DNA from: Herbihabitans rhizosphaerae | GTDB taxonomy: Bacteria > Actinomycetota > Actinomycetes > Mycobacteriales > Pseudonocardiaceae | Reading direction: 5' to 3' | Length of the DNA: 64,000 nt | Assembly: GCF_004216555.1 (NCBI RefSeq) | Contig: NZ_SGWQ01000001.1 | Coordinates: 865,126 to 929,125, forward strand | Shown: one piece after another, positions 53,145 to 60,857 of the stretch | Position numbering within the stretch: the stretch's first letter is position 1 | How the letters are laid out: every line of letters begins with the position of its first letter | Position numbers and translations under genes: made by a program | The notes under the pieces: generated by a model | What the model was told of the DNA's origin: nothing | Databases searched by the model: none | The model's input: the letters and a program-made list of their open reading frames with translations, nothing else

Positions 53145-53984
53145 TCAGCCGATCGCGGCGGTCAGTCCGCGACGGCGGACGTCGAGCCAGGCGGGGTCGG
53201 CGCACAGGCCGCAGGACGGGCCGGTGAACTCGTTCGCCGCCCGCGGATCGTTGTTCAGCTGGTAGTAGAACCAGGCGGTCATGACACCGCGGTACCTACC
53301 GCCGTCGCCGACCGGCTCGAAATGGCCGGCCCCGGTGAGCACGGCGTAGACGCCGGGCACCTGCGGGGCCCGTTCGTACAGTGGCAGAACCATTTTGACC
53401 GGGTCGACGATCCCGTCCTTCTCACCGGCGAGGAACAACGCCGGCCCGCGCAGCTTCTCCGGTGCCGCACGCGGCCCGGGCTGCAGTGCGATCGTCGTGC
53501 CGACGATCGGGTCGGCGCCCGCGTTGATCGCCCCGGCACCACCTTGGGAGTGCCCGACCGATCCGATCTCGGCCGGGTCGATCTTCCCGTGGTACACGCT
53601 GCCGGGCCGGTCGTTCTCCTGGAGCAACCATCGCGCGCCGTCCACCATCGCCTGGCCGCTGTTGGCCATCGTTGTGTTGGCGGCGGCGACCACGAATCCG
53701 TGCGTGGCCCAGTGCCGCAACAGGTTGTCGTAGGCGAGCGGGGTCGCTCCGGTGCCGTTGCCCCAGACGATCACCGGATGACGCCGGCCGTCCGCGCCCA
53801 GCGTCGCCGGCCGGTAGACGGTGTGGGCGAACCCGGCCTGCACGGTGATCGGGAACGGGCCCGGTGCGTCCCAGTCCGTGCCGGTCGCGCTGACCGCGCC
53901 GTCCTGGTCGGCACCGTAGGCGGGTATCGAGGCGCCCACCCCCACCGCGATCACGACTGCCAGAAACAGACGACGGGACTGCAT
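53145..53984 (-). CDS. secreted alpha/beta hydrolase
   Basis: 279 residues with an N-terminal signal peptide (MQSRRLFLAVVIAVGVGASI, cleavage near AYGA). GGAGG lies 9 nt before the ATG. Nucleophile elbow GHSQGG, Asp in GEKDGIVDP, His in TGAGHFEP; a Cys pair CGLC lies near the C-terminus. It resembles chlorophyllase/dienelactone-hydrolase-type esterases (VIVWGNGTGATP oxyanion region). Its upstream region shares an 18-bp motif with the cutinase at 57534, and it is followed at once by a relic of such a cutinase, so it occupies the position of a duplicated cutinase gene. Confidence 0.85.
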   Translation of the reverse strand: MQSRRLFLAVVIAVGVGASIPAYGADQDGAVSATGTDWDAPGPFPITVQAGFAHTVYRPATLGADGRRHPVIVWGNGTGATPLAYDNLLRHWATHGFVVAAANTTMANSGQAMVDGARWLLQENDRPGSVYHGKIDPAEIGSVGHSQGGAGAINAGADPIVGTTIALQPGPRAAPEKLRGPALFLAGEKDGIVDPVKMVLPLYERAPQVPGVYAVLTGAGHFEPVGDGGRYRGVMTAWFYYQLNNDPRAANEFTGPSCGLCADPAWLDVRRRGLTAAIG

Positions 53985-54046
53985 CGGATACGACCTCCAT
54001 GTCGACCGGGCGAACGTCGATCATGCCCGACGGTCACGCTGGAGGA

Positions 54047-54064
54047 ATCGGGAAAATGACGTAG
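54047..54064 (-). promoter_or_regulatory. conserved upstream motif, copy A
   Basis: Plus-strand text ATCGGGAAAATGACGTAG, matching 17 of 18 bases of the motif at 58502-58519. It lies about 60-80 bp upstream of the hydrolase start at 53984. Similarity also continues downstream (CCGTCG-GCAT block) and upstream. Either a shared control site or plain homology from duplication. Confidence 0.5.
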
Positions 54065-54082
54065 CGGGGACGCAGAGGCGAC

Positions 54083-54118
54083 GCGGTCAGCGCGCGTGAA
54101 CCCCGTGATCCACGTTCC
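54083..54118 (-). pseudogene. 3' relic of a LuxR-family regulator gene
   Basis: About 35 bp read TWITGFTRA on the minus strand, matching the end of the intact regulator at 58532-60823 (AWIAGTHTR-stop). It stands in the same position relative to the conserved motif and the hydrolase gene as the intact regulator does to the cutinase. Confidence 0.5.
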
Positions 54119-54134
54119 GCCGCACGGCGGACCG

Positions 54135-54785
54135 TCAGTGTTTGAGTGTGCCGTAGACGATCCAGTTGTCTCGGTAGCTGCGCGCGGTCTTGTCGTATTC
54201 GCCACCGCAGGTGATCAGCCGCACTTGCGGGCTCGCGGTGCTTCCGTACACCTTGTCGGTCGGGAAGTGCTTCTTCGGTATTTGTTCGACTCGGTCGACG
54301 ACGAACGTGGCGACCGAGTGGTCCTGCCGGCCGATGTGGACCTCGGCACCGGGCTTCATCTCGTGCAGGCGCCAGAAGACGCCGTTCTGTCCGTTGCCGT
54401 TGACGTGTCCGAGGATGATCGACGGTCCGATCTCACCGGGTGTCGGGCTGTGCTTGTACCAGCTGGCTTGCATCGGTTGGGTGACCGGCGGGACTTCGAT
54501 CGTCCGGTCCGCGTTGACCCCGGTGGGCACGAGCGACGAGTGCGCGCCGATGCTGGGAACGTCGATCCAGGCCGGGTCCGACCGGGGCAGCGTCGTGTGT
54601 GCTGATCCCGGCTGGGTTGTCTCTCCCGGGGCGGCTTGACTCGTTCCCGCGTCGTGCGGGCTGGTGTCGTCCGAACCGCATGCGATCAGTGAGAACAGCA
54701 GGAGCAGGACGAGCGGCAGGGCGGCCGCCGTCGACCGTCGATCGCCCTGCCGCGCCTGCGGTGCCGTGTTGTGCACCGTCACCAC
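54135..54785 (-). CDS. class F sortase
   Basis: 216 residues, GTG start with GGGAG five bases upstream. The N-terminus has a hydrophobic segment and a lipobox-like LIAC, so it may be lipid-anchored outside the membrane. The sortase domain (about 70-216) shows His in ILGHVNG, catalytic Cys in LITCGG and Arg in SYRDNWIV; WIDVPSIG and WYKHSPTPGEIGPSI are typical of class F enzymes of actinobacteria. It starts 12 bp after the stop of a cutinase-like gene whose product ends in QVGIVPIGAPETGDRG, which I take to be its substrate tail. Confidence 0.88.
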   Translation of the reverse strand: MVTVHNTAPQARQGDRRSTAAALPLVLLLLFSLIACGSDDTSPHDAGTSQAAPGETTQPGSAHTTLPRSDPAWIDVPSIGAHSSLVPTGVNADRTIEVPPVTQPMQASWYKHSPTPGEIGPSIILGHVNGNGQNGVFWRLHEMKPGAEVHIGRQDHSVATFVVDRVEQIPKKHFPTDKVYGSTASPQVRLITCGGEYDKTARSYRDNWIVYGTLKH

Positions 54786-54797
54786 GTCTTCTCCCGC

Positions 54798-55886
54798 TCA
54801 GTGCTCGGTGAGGCCGCGGTCGCCGGTCTCTGGTGCGCCGATGGGCACGATGCCGACCTGACCGCCCCCGGGTGCTGGCGCCGGTGGGCGCGAGCTGGAC
54901 GGCGGCGTCGATGTCGGCGGCCGCGTCGGTGTGGGTGAGGGGCTGGGGCACTGGTTCGGCGGTGCCGGCGGGGCCAGCTGTTTGACGAACTCGTAGCGCG
55001 CGATCTTGCCCTCGGTATCGGCTCGCGGCCAGAGGAATTGGTCGTAGCGGCCGTCGCTGTCGACGAACCGCTTCAGCCAGGAGATGTAGGTCTTGGCGAT
55101 TGTGGTCTTCGCGGCGGTGTCGGGGTTCGGCGTGGCGACCACGTCGTGCTCGGCGCCCTTGAGCTCCAGGTACGCCTTCGGGCGGTTGGCCGGCAGGCTC
55201 CGGTAGAACGGATACGGCATCGTGTTCGCCGGAGCTTGATCGTCGCTTTCAGCGCCGAAGATCAGTGTCGGCGTTTGCACGGTGTCGTACCGGGAGGTCG
55301 GGAGTTCCCACGGGGTGAGTGGGATCGACGCCTTCAGCTTGGAGTTCTGCCGGGAATAGTCGAGCGCCGCGCCGCCGCCGAAGGACCAGCCCGACACGGC
55401 TAGCCGATTCGCGTCCACGGTGTCTTTGACCTGGCTGGACTTGGTCAGGTAATCGATCGCCAGGGGGTAGAGCCGGGCGCGGGCGGCGGGCAGCTCGTTC
55501 TCGCTGTTCGCGTCCATGGTCATCACCACGAAACCTTGGGACGCGACGCGGGGGCCGTACCAGGCGAGCCGGTCGCGGTCGAGCTTCATGCCGGACTGGA
55601 TGATGACCGCGCCGTATTTGCAGTTACCGGTGCCGGTCGGGGCGAAGATGGTGGCTCCGCCCATGCCTTGGATGGTGCCCTTCGGCACGTCGATCGTCGT
55701 TGTATTGAAGGTCCCGGTCTCGGCGCCGATGCTCGCCTCGGTGGGGTCGGGTCCGCGCAGGGTGGTTTCCGAGCACGGTGGGGGCGGGCAATTCGGTTGT
55801 GCCGCCGCCGTCGCGGGACTGAGCAGGCTGATCGACGCGGCCATTGACGCCGCGAGCACGCCGGCACGCACAGGCTTTGCTTTCAC
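54798..55886 (-). CDS. cutinase/PET-hydrolase-family esterase with Pro-rich, sortase-type tail
   Basis: 362 residues from GTG 55886 (GGAG seven bases upstream; the frame is open to 56048). Signal peptide 1 to about 30 (ending TAAAQP). The catalytic domain follows the polyester-hydrolase cutinase pattern: GPDPTEASI start, YGPRVASQGFVVMTMDANS, elbow GWSFGGGA (with the Trp found in PETase), Asp in GAESDDQAP, His in GAEHDVVA, and YISWLKRFVDSDGRYDQFL. From about 300 a Pro/Ser/Thr-rich linker leads to QVGIVPIGAPETGDRGLTEH. No transmembrane anchor follows. With the class F sortase 12 bp downstream, cell-surface attachment is suggested. Confidence 0.85.
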   Translation of the reverse strand: MKAKPVRAGVLAASMAASISLLSPATAAAQPNCPPPPCSETTLRGPDPTEASIGAETGTFNTTTIDVPKGTIQGMGGATIFAPTGTGNCKYGAVIIQSGMKLDRDRLAWYGPRVASQGFVVMTMDANSENELPAARARLYPLAIDYLTKSSQVKDTVDANRLAVSGWSFGGGAALDYSRQNSKLKASIPLTPWELPTSRYDTVQTPTLIFGAESDDQAPANTMPYPFYRSLPANRPKAYLELKGAEHDVVATPNPDTAAKTTIAKTYISWLKRFVDSDGRYDQFLWPRADTEGKIARYEFVKQLAPPAPPNQCPSPSPTPTRPPTSTPPSSSRPPAPAPGGGQVGIVPIGAPETGDRGLTEH

Positions 55887-56016
55887 GAAAGGACTCCATG
55901 GTGACTGTAATTTCGCAAGGGAGGACCGAACGGTATGGAGACTTGATGCGGCAGGCAAGCGCCAACTCCCCCGCCGCGGGGACGCATCACCCCATCGTGT
56001 GCATTTGTCAGAGAAC

Positions 56017-57172
56017 TGAAAATAAATAGGCACCGTCAGAGTGACCACGGAACGAGCGTGTAATTCCAGTCGCCACGGAACTCGTGGCGCCGAATGATGC
56101 CTTCCACGGAATCCGTCAACAACTGCTCATCGACAGGAGAGCTGTCGGTCATTGGCGGCCGGTCGGCTTCGTTGCCGGAGAGCACGGCGGCGACGGTGAT
56201 GTCGTACCGGCTCGCCGGGTCGTGCGAGCGGACCTCGACGCCGGCCGACACGAGGGTCTGCGTGGCAGTCCACTTGCTGACGCCGGCAGGGAGGTGGCAG
56301 ACCGTCACCGCCAGGGAGGTCTCCCGAGCGAGCTTCGACAACTCCACCTGCCACCGTCGGGCCTGGTCGCCGACGGCGGCGGCCTGCATACCGATCAGCA
56401 GCCGCTGCGCCTGAGGATGGGCGGAGGCGCCGAACGCGCACCACCACGTCCGGAGCGTCGCGACCGCGAAGACCGCCACCTGCTGATCCGGGTCCACGGC
56501 GCCCCGGGCAGCACCCTGACGGTCGTTCACGTGCTCTGGACCCTCTCCCACCTGCGCCTTCCTGTGGATCTGAATGCTGATGACGGGGTCACCCCGGCGC
56601 AGGTGATCGCCAGCCTGATCGTTGATGTGCCGAAACTGGGCATCACCGTCGTCGCGCGCTCCGCTCGTGACCGTCCTGGCCTTGCTCCGCGGGCTGAACC
56701 CTTCCGCCCGCAACAGCTTGGCCACCGTCGGCGCCGACACGGCGTGCCCGGCGTCGGTCAGCGCGTGCGCCAACTGCCGCAGGGTCTTCGTCGTCCAGCG
56801 CAGCGGACCGTCCGGACCCGAGGACATGAGCAACAGCAGCGCGGGCCCGAGGTCAGGGTCCTTGACGGTCGCCGGCTTCCGACCGGCCCCGGGTCGCCGC
56901 ACACGCCCCAGCGGCCGTTCACCCGCGTCCAACTCGGCCATACCGCGCGACACGACCACCGCGCTGGTTCCCGTCGCCCGTGCGACCGTCCTGATTCCAC
57001 CGCGGCCGAGAGCACGAGCTTCGGCACCCATTACCAAGCGGCGCTGTCGTTCATCCAGATGTGGCCATAAGGCGGCGAACTTCGCCACCAATGCCTCATC
57101 TGAACGCACGGCTCAGCACTATCACGATGGTGATCAAAACCCGGAAACTGGAGTTTACTTAATTTATTTACA
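56017..57172. mobile_element. ISAzo13-type insertion sequence, degenerate
   Basis: An AT-rich inverted repeat (TGAAAATAAAT at 56017-56027 and its partner ATTTATTTACA at 57162-57172, one mismatch) brackets the transposase gene in otherwise GC-rich DNA and may mark the element ends, about 1.16 kb. No target duplication was recognised. The repeat is short, so the ends are tentative. Confidence 0.4.
56036..57109 (-). CDS. ISAzo13-family transposase, probably inactive
   Basis: 357 residues. Family landmarks are present: an N-terminal helix-turn-helix region (GGIRTVARATGTS), RRPGAGRKP, LRWTTKTLRQLAHAL, DAQFRHIND and GDPVIS, then AVFAVATLRTWW, VTVCHLPAGVSKW, and the end RHEFRGDWNYTLVPWS. The usual block after GDPVIS (DTKKKE, then about 50 residues including HDF and YGVYD) is replaced by a short unrelated stretch (IQIHRKAQVGEGPE), and the CGGSN segment is altered to MQAAAVGDQ. 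Catalytic acidic residues are thus probably lost although the frame is open. A fossil element in the hydrolase island. Confidence 0.7.
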   Translation of the reverse strand: MRSDEALVAKFAALWPHLDERQRRLVMGAEARALGRGGIRTVARATGTSAVVVSRGMAELDAGERPLGRVRRPGAGRKPATVKDPDLGPALLLLMSSGPDGPLRWTTKTLRQLAHALTDAGHAVSAPTVAKLLRAEGFSPRSKARTVTSGARDDGDAQFRHINDQAGDHLRRGDPVISIQIHRKAQVGEGPEHVNDRQGAARGAVDPDQQVAVFAVATLRTWWCAFGASAHPQAQRLLIGMQAAAVGDQARRWQVELSKLARETSLAVTVCHLPAGVSKWTATQTLVSAGVEVRSHDPASRYDITVAAVLSGNEADRPPMTDSSPVDEQLLTDSVEGIIRRHEFRGDWNYTLVPWSL

Positions 57173-57181
57173 GGAGTTCGG

Positions 57182-57223
57182 GTGAGACCGGCTGCGCATG
57201 CTTCGAGTCCTCTCGTCTCATGA
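57182..57223 (+). other. possible short leader ORF
   Basis: An AT-rich patch (CTTAATTTATTTA) is followed by AGGAG at 57172-57176 and, five bases on, a GTG opening a 13-codon ORF (VRPAAHASSPLVS). It lies about 70 bp before a 14-bp perfect hairpin and the small ORF at 57365, an arrangement reminiscent of attenuation. Weak evidence. Confidence 0.3.
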
Positions 57224-57289
57224 TGGAGAACTCATCTTGTCCGCGTGTCGCCACTCCGGGCATCGGGCGAATGACGTATGCTGAGACGT

Positions 57290-57322
57290 ATCCGGAACCG
57301 GCATTGTGTGCCGGTTCCGGAT
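57290..57322 (+). terminator. 14-bp perfect hairpin, terminator or attenuator
   Basis: ATCCGGAACCGGCA, loop TTGTG, then the exact complement at 57309-57322, followed by TTCTCATT. One of the strongest inverted repeats in the window. It lies 42 bp before the small ORF at 57365 and after the short leader ORF, so it could act on that transcript. Confidence 0.6.
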
Positions 57323-57364
57323 TTCTCATTCCCGGATCGCGAGTGACGTGGGTGGAGGACCCGG

Positions 57365-57541
57365 ATGAAGTGGGACGCGTACGAGATCGACACGTCGGAC
57401 CTCATCGACGCGACGCCGATCTTCGACGACGTCGTGGAGGAGCTGCGTGGAGGCGACGGTGCCGCCGACGCGACAGCACCTGATGGCGGCCGTCGGCCGC
57501 CATCAGGTGCGCGCTCACATGATCATGCCCCGGTCAGCTGA
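57365..57541 (+). CDS. small acidic protein
   Basis: 58 codons from ATG 57365 with GGAGG about seven bases upstream. The first half (MKWDAYEIDTSDLIDATPIF, then DDVVEELRGG) is acidic and well formed; the second half is Gly/Arg/Ser-rich and is encoded across a hairpin, so the original protein may have been longer and truncated. No family recognised. Its end overlaps the convergent cutinase gene by 8 bp. Confidence 0.45.
   Translation: MKWDAYEIDTSDLIDATPIFDDVVEELRGGDGAADATAPDGGRRPPSGARSHDHAPVS
57481..57505. terminator. hairpin downstream of the cutinase gene
   Basis: TGATGGCGGC-CGTCG-GCCGCCATCA, a perfect 10-bp stem with a 5-nt loop, about 30 bp past the cutinase stop on the minus strand. No T-tract. 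It lies inside the small plus-strand ORF. Confidence 0.5.
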
Positions 57542-58427
57542 GGGGGCAGGTTCCCTCGTAGGCCGCGATCTTCGGATCGCCCGTCGGCAGCGGGCACAGG
57601 AACTGGCTGTACCTGGTGTCGTTGTCGACGAACCGCTTCAGCCAGGAGATGCTGTACTTCGCGATCGTGACGTTCGGGTTGACCGGTGCCATGTGACCGA
57701 CGCCGGCCAGCCGCATGTACGCCTTGTTCAATGAAGCGGGCAAGCTCTGGTAGAACGGGCGGGAATGGGATCCGTCCGGGGCGATGAAATCGTTCTGTGC
57801 GCTGACGACGAAGGTCGGGACCTTCAGGTCCGAGAAGCTCGTGTTGGGATTCCAGCCGGTCAGCGGAATCGTCGCCTTCAGTGCGGGATTATTGCGTGCC
57901 GCGATCAGTGAGCCGCCGCCGCCCATCGAATGACCCATGACGGCCAGCCTGTCGCGGTCGACCCTGCTTTTGATCTGACTCGCGTCGGTCACGTGGCGCA
58001 GCGCCGCGAGCAGCTGATCGGCCCTGCTCGCCGGCAGGTCCCACAGGCCGTTGGTGGAGATCGTGATGACGACGAAGCCCTGCGAGGCGAGCCGCGGGCC
58101 GTACCAGGCGATCGCCGATTCCGACTCGGTGAAGCCGGGCGCGACGGCGATCGCGCCGAAGGTGCCCTGGCTCGTGTCGGTCGGATAATGAATCGTGCCG
58201 CCGCCGAATCCCTTTCCGCCGGGCACCTTCTCGGTGGCAACCGCGAACGGGCCGCGCTCCGCCTCGATGCTCTCCTTCGTCGGATCCGGACCGCGAGCGA
58301 ACGGATTGCCGACGACCGTGTCCGGTGCCGCCGTGGCGAAACTCGCTCCGGCAATTCCCGCTATCGTCGCGAGAATCAACGTCAACACACTCAGAATTCC
58401 CACGACGATCCGTGGCCTACGCCTCAT
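57534..58427 (-). CDS. secreted cutinase / polyester hydrolase (PET-hydrolase family)
   Basis: 297 residues, ATG start with AGAGGA eight bases upstream. Signal peptide about 1-33. The mature enzyme matches Thermobifida-type cutinases along its length: GPDPTKESIEA, GFGGGTIHYP, VAPGFTESESAIAWYGPRLA, elbow GHSMGGGGS, Asp in QNDFIAPDGS, His in GVGHMAP, KRFVDNDTRYSQFLCP, and a C-terminal CPLS. Two Cys near the end would form the family's stabilising disulfide. Such enzymes hydrolyse cutin, triglycerides and aromatic polyesters. The LuxR-type regulator gene ends 104 bp upstream on the same strand. Confidence 0.92.
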   Translation of the reverse strand: MRRRPRIVVGILSVLTLILATIAGIAGASFATAAPDTVVGNPFARGPDPTKESIEAERGPFAVATEKVPGGKGFGGGTIHYPTDTSQGTFGAIAVAPGFTESESAIAWYGPRLASQGFVVITISTNGLWDLPASRADQLLAALRHVTDASQIKSRVDRDRLAVMGHSMGGGGSLIAARNNPALKATIPLTGWNPNTSFSDLKVPTFVVSAQNDFIAPDGSHSRPFYQSLPASLNKAYMRLAGVGHMAPVNPNVTIAKYSISWLKRFVDNDTRYSQFLCPLPTGDPKIAAYEGTCPLS

Positions 58428-58501
58428 CGCGTACGTCCTCTCCGGCGAAATGTCCGCCCGTCAACGGACGCTCAGAATGCTCGACGGCCATACCGGTCTA
58501 C

Positions 58502-58519
58502 ATCGGGACAATGACGTAG
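58502..58519 (-). promoter_or_regulatory. conserved upstream motif, copy B
   Basis: ATCGGGACAATGACGTAG on the plus strand, 17 of 18 identical to the motif at 54047-54064. It lies about 75-92 bp upstream of the cutinase start and just after the regulator stop, in the only intergenic space that could hold the cutinase promoter. Confidence 0.5.
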
Positions 58520-58531
58520 CCGGTGACGTGG

Positions 58532-60823
58532 TCAGCGGGTGTGCGTCCCCGCGATCCACGCCGCGATCTGGGCGCGGTTGGCGAAGTCCAGCTTGACCAG
58601 GATGTTGCGCACGTGGGTGCCGGCGGTGCGCACCGAGATCACGAGCTGCTCGGCGATCTCGCTGTTGGTCATGCCCTTGGCCACCAGCTCCGCCACCTCG
58701 CGCTCGCGGGCGGTCAGCGGATCCGGCTCGCCGCCGTCCCGGGCCGTGTCGGCGGGGCCGTCCTCACCGAGCGCGTACCGGTACGCGGCCGCGATGCTCA
58801 TCGCGCGCCCGGCCTGGAACGCCGTGTCGAACGCGGCCGCGCCCAGCGCCGCCCGGCTTGCCTTGACGAACTCGCGGTGCCCGATCGAGGTGGCGACGCC
58901 CGCGTCGGCTCCGGCCTGCTCCCACACCGGGTCCGCGGCGCCGAACAGCGTGGCCGCCCGCTGATGCCGCCCGCATCGCGCCGCGACCCAGGCCAGCGCG
59001 TCGATGTGGTACGCGGCGCCGAACTGGTTGCCGATCTCCACGTCGATCGCCAGTGCCTCCAGCGCGGCGATCTCGGCGCGGTCCACGTCGCCGAACGCCA
59101 CCTCGATCGCGGCCACGCCGAACTTCGCGATGCCGCGGTAGTAGGCGTCGCCGTGCGCCGTACTCAGGTCGATCATCCGGGCCAGCAACGACCGGCCGGT
59201 CTCCAACTCGCCCAGGAACGCCGTCGCGACGCCCTGGATGAACAGCGGGTGCAGCTCTCGGCGGACATCACCGAGCGCGCGGAACTCGGCGGCGGCGCTC
59301 GCGGCGAGATCGCGGCTGCCCGGTTTGATCCTGATCATGTTCAGGAACGCGCGGACGTAGGTCACGAACGCCGCGGTCCACCGGTCCCCCCGGTTCGCCG
59401 CGTCCGCCTGGTCGACCAGCGTGTCCGCCCGCTCCAGATCGGTCAGCCACGCCGCGCGCAGCGCCGCGACGGCCAGCGCCTTCGCGCGGCCGGGGTGGTC
59501 GGCCGGTGTGGCGTCCAGCGCGCGGGTCAGCCACATCAACGCCTCGGTGTTGGAGCCGCGCACCCGCCAGTACTCGTCGAGACGTGTCGCGATCCGCAAC
59601 GCCGTGCCGGCCCGTGCGGGCTCGCGCAACGACCAGTCCAGCGCCGCGCGCAGGTTGGCGTGCTCCTGGCGCAGCCGCCGCGCCCACACCTGCTGTTCGG
59701 CGCTGACCCACCGCTGGTCCGCGGTGGCGGTGAGCCGGTCGACCCAGTCGAGGTGCCGCTGCCGCACCCGATCAGCGTCGCCCGACTCGTCGAGCCGCTC
59801 CTGCCCGAACGCCCGCAGCGTCTCCAGCATCCGGTAGCGCACGAACCCGTCGGTGTCCTCGCGGACGAGCACCGACTTGTCCAGCAGCCCCTCCAGCAGG
59901 TCGAGCACCGGCTCGCCGCACACGTCCTCGGCAGCCTCGAGGTCGAACGAGCCGGCGAACACCGACACCCGCGCCCACATGGCTCGCTCGGCGGGGGAGC
60001 ACAGCTCGTGGCTCCACTCGACGGTCGCCCGCAGCGTCTGTTGCCGTGGCGACGCCGTACGCCGCCCGGTGGTCAGCAACCCGAGCCCGCCGGCCAGGCG
60101 CTCGTTGATCTGCCGGGGTGACAGCAGGCGGACCCGGGCGGCCGCGAGTTCGACCGCCAGCGGAACCCCGTCCAGCCGCCGGCACAGCTGTGCGACGTCG
60201 GCGGCGTTGTCGTCGGTGAGCCGGAAGGAAAGACAGCTCGCCGCGACTCGGTCCAGGAACAACCGCACGCCCGCGTACCGGGTCAGCTCGGTGGCCCGCA
60301 CGTCGTCGTCGGGCGGAACGGGCAGCGGCGGCACCGCCACGATCTGCTCGCCCTGCACGCCGAGCGACTGCCTGCTCGTCGCCAACAGCACAGTTCGCGG
60401 GCAGTCGATCATCACGGAGCGCGCGAACTCGGCGGCGGCGGCGAGCAGGTGCTCGCAGTTGTCCAGCACGAGCAGGACCTGCCGCGTCCGCAGGTACTCG
60501 AGCACACGCTCGGCGGTCGAGCCGGACGAGCGGTCGGACAGGCCGAGCGCCTCGGCCACCGCGTTGGGCAGCAGCCCGCCGTCGCGCAGGCTCGCGAGGT
60601 CGACGAACGTGACTCCGTCGGGGAAGCCGCGTCGTGCGTCGCGGGCAACGCGCACGGCGAGCCGGGTCTTGCCGACCCCGCCGGTGCCGGTCAGCGTCAC
60701 CAGCCGCTCGGTCCTGAGCAGCGCGCGCACCTCGGCGGCCTCGGTGCGGCGACCGACATAGCTCGTGGCGTCCACCGACGACGTCGCGACCACACCACCG
60801 CGCACCACACCCACGACCCGCAC
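58532..60823 (-). CDS. ATPase-containing LuxR-family regulator (LAL-like)
   Basis: 763 residues, GTG start (start uncertain, several GTG codons follow). N-terminal NTPase: FxGRRxE-type YVGRRTEAAEV, P-loop GTGGVGKTRLAV (about 47), Walker B VLLVLDNCEHLL, LLATSR, and RRLDGVPLAVELAAARV. A helical repeat middle (about 330-680) and a C-terminal LuxR helix-turn-helix (about 695-755, LTAREREVAELVAKGMTNSE, VRTAGTHVRNIL) follow. It is the nearest regulator to the cutinase downstream on the same strand and a relic of its 3' end accompanies the duplicated hydrolase locus, so local control is plausible. Confidence 0.9.
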   Translation of the reverse strand: MRVVGVVRGGVVATSSVDATSYVGRRTEAAEVRALLRTERLVTLTGTGGVGKTRLAVRVARDARRGFPDGVTFVDLASLRDGGLLPNAVAEALGLSDRSSGSTAERVLEYLRTRQVLLVLDNCEHLLAAAAEFARSVMIDCPRTVLLATSRQSLGVQGEQIVAVPPLPVPPDDDVRATELTRYAGVRLFLDRVAASCLSFRLTDDNAADVAQLCRRLDGVPLAVELAAARVRLLSPRQINERLAGGLGLLTTGRRTASPRQQTLRATVEWSHELCSPAERAMWARVSVFAGSFDLEAAEDVCGEPVLDLLEGLLDKSVLVREDTDGFVRYRMLETLRAFGQERLDESGDADRVRQRHLDWVDRLTATADQRWVSAEQQVWARRLRQEHANLRAALDWSLREPARAGTALRIATRLDEYWRVRGSNTEALMWLTRALDATPADHPGRAKALAVAALRAAWLTDLERADTLVDQADAANRGDRWTAAFVTYVRAFLNMIRIKPGSRDLAASAAAEFRALGDVRRELHPLFIQGVATAFLGELETGRSLLARMIDLSTAHGDAYYRGIAKFGVAAIEVAFGDVDRAEIAALEALAIDVEIGNQFGAAYHIDALAWVAARCGRHQRAATLFGAADPVWEQAGADAGVATSIGHREFVKASRAALGAAAFDTAFQAGRAMSIAAAYRYALGEDGPADTARDGGEPDPLTAREREVAELVAKGMTNSEIAEQLVISVRTAGTHVRNILVKLDFANRAQIAAWIAGTHTR

Positions 60824-60833
60824 CTCACAGACT

Positions 60834-60857
60834 CGGTTAGCCCGATCAGGCTAACCG
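60834..60857. promoter_or_regulatory. inverted repeat upstream of the LuxR-type regulator
   Basis: CGGTTAGCC-CGATCA-GGCTAACCG, perfect 9-bp arms, ending 11 bp before the regulator start codon. Position fits an operator, possibly autoregulatory. The half-sites resemble the iron box GGTTAGGCTAACC, but the six-base spacer breaks that match. Confidence 0.45.

Noticed and set aside
60834-60857. IdeR/DtxR iron box at the LuxR-type regulator
   Set aside because: Half-sites look similar, but the six-base spacer is wrong for the 19-bp iron box and no iron gene follows.
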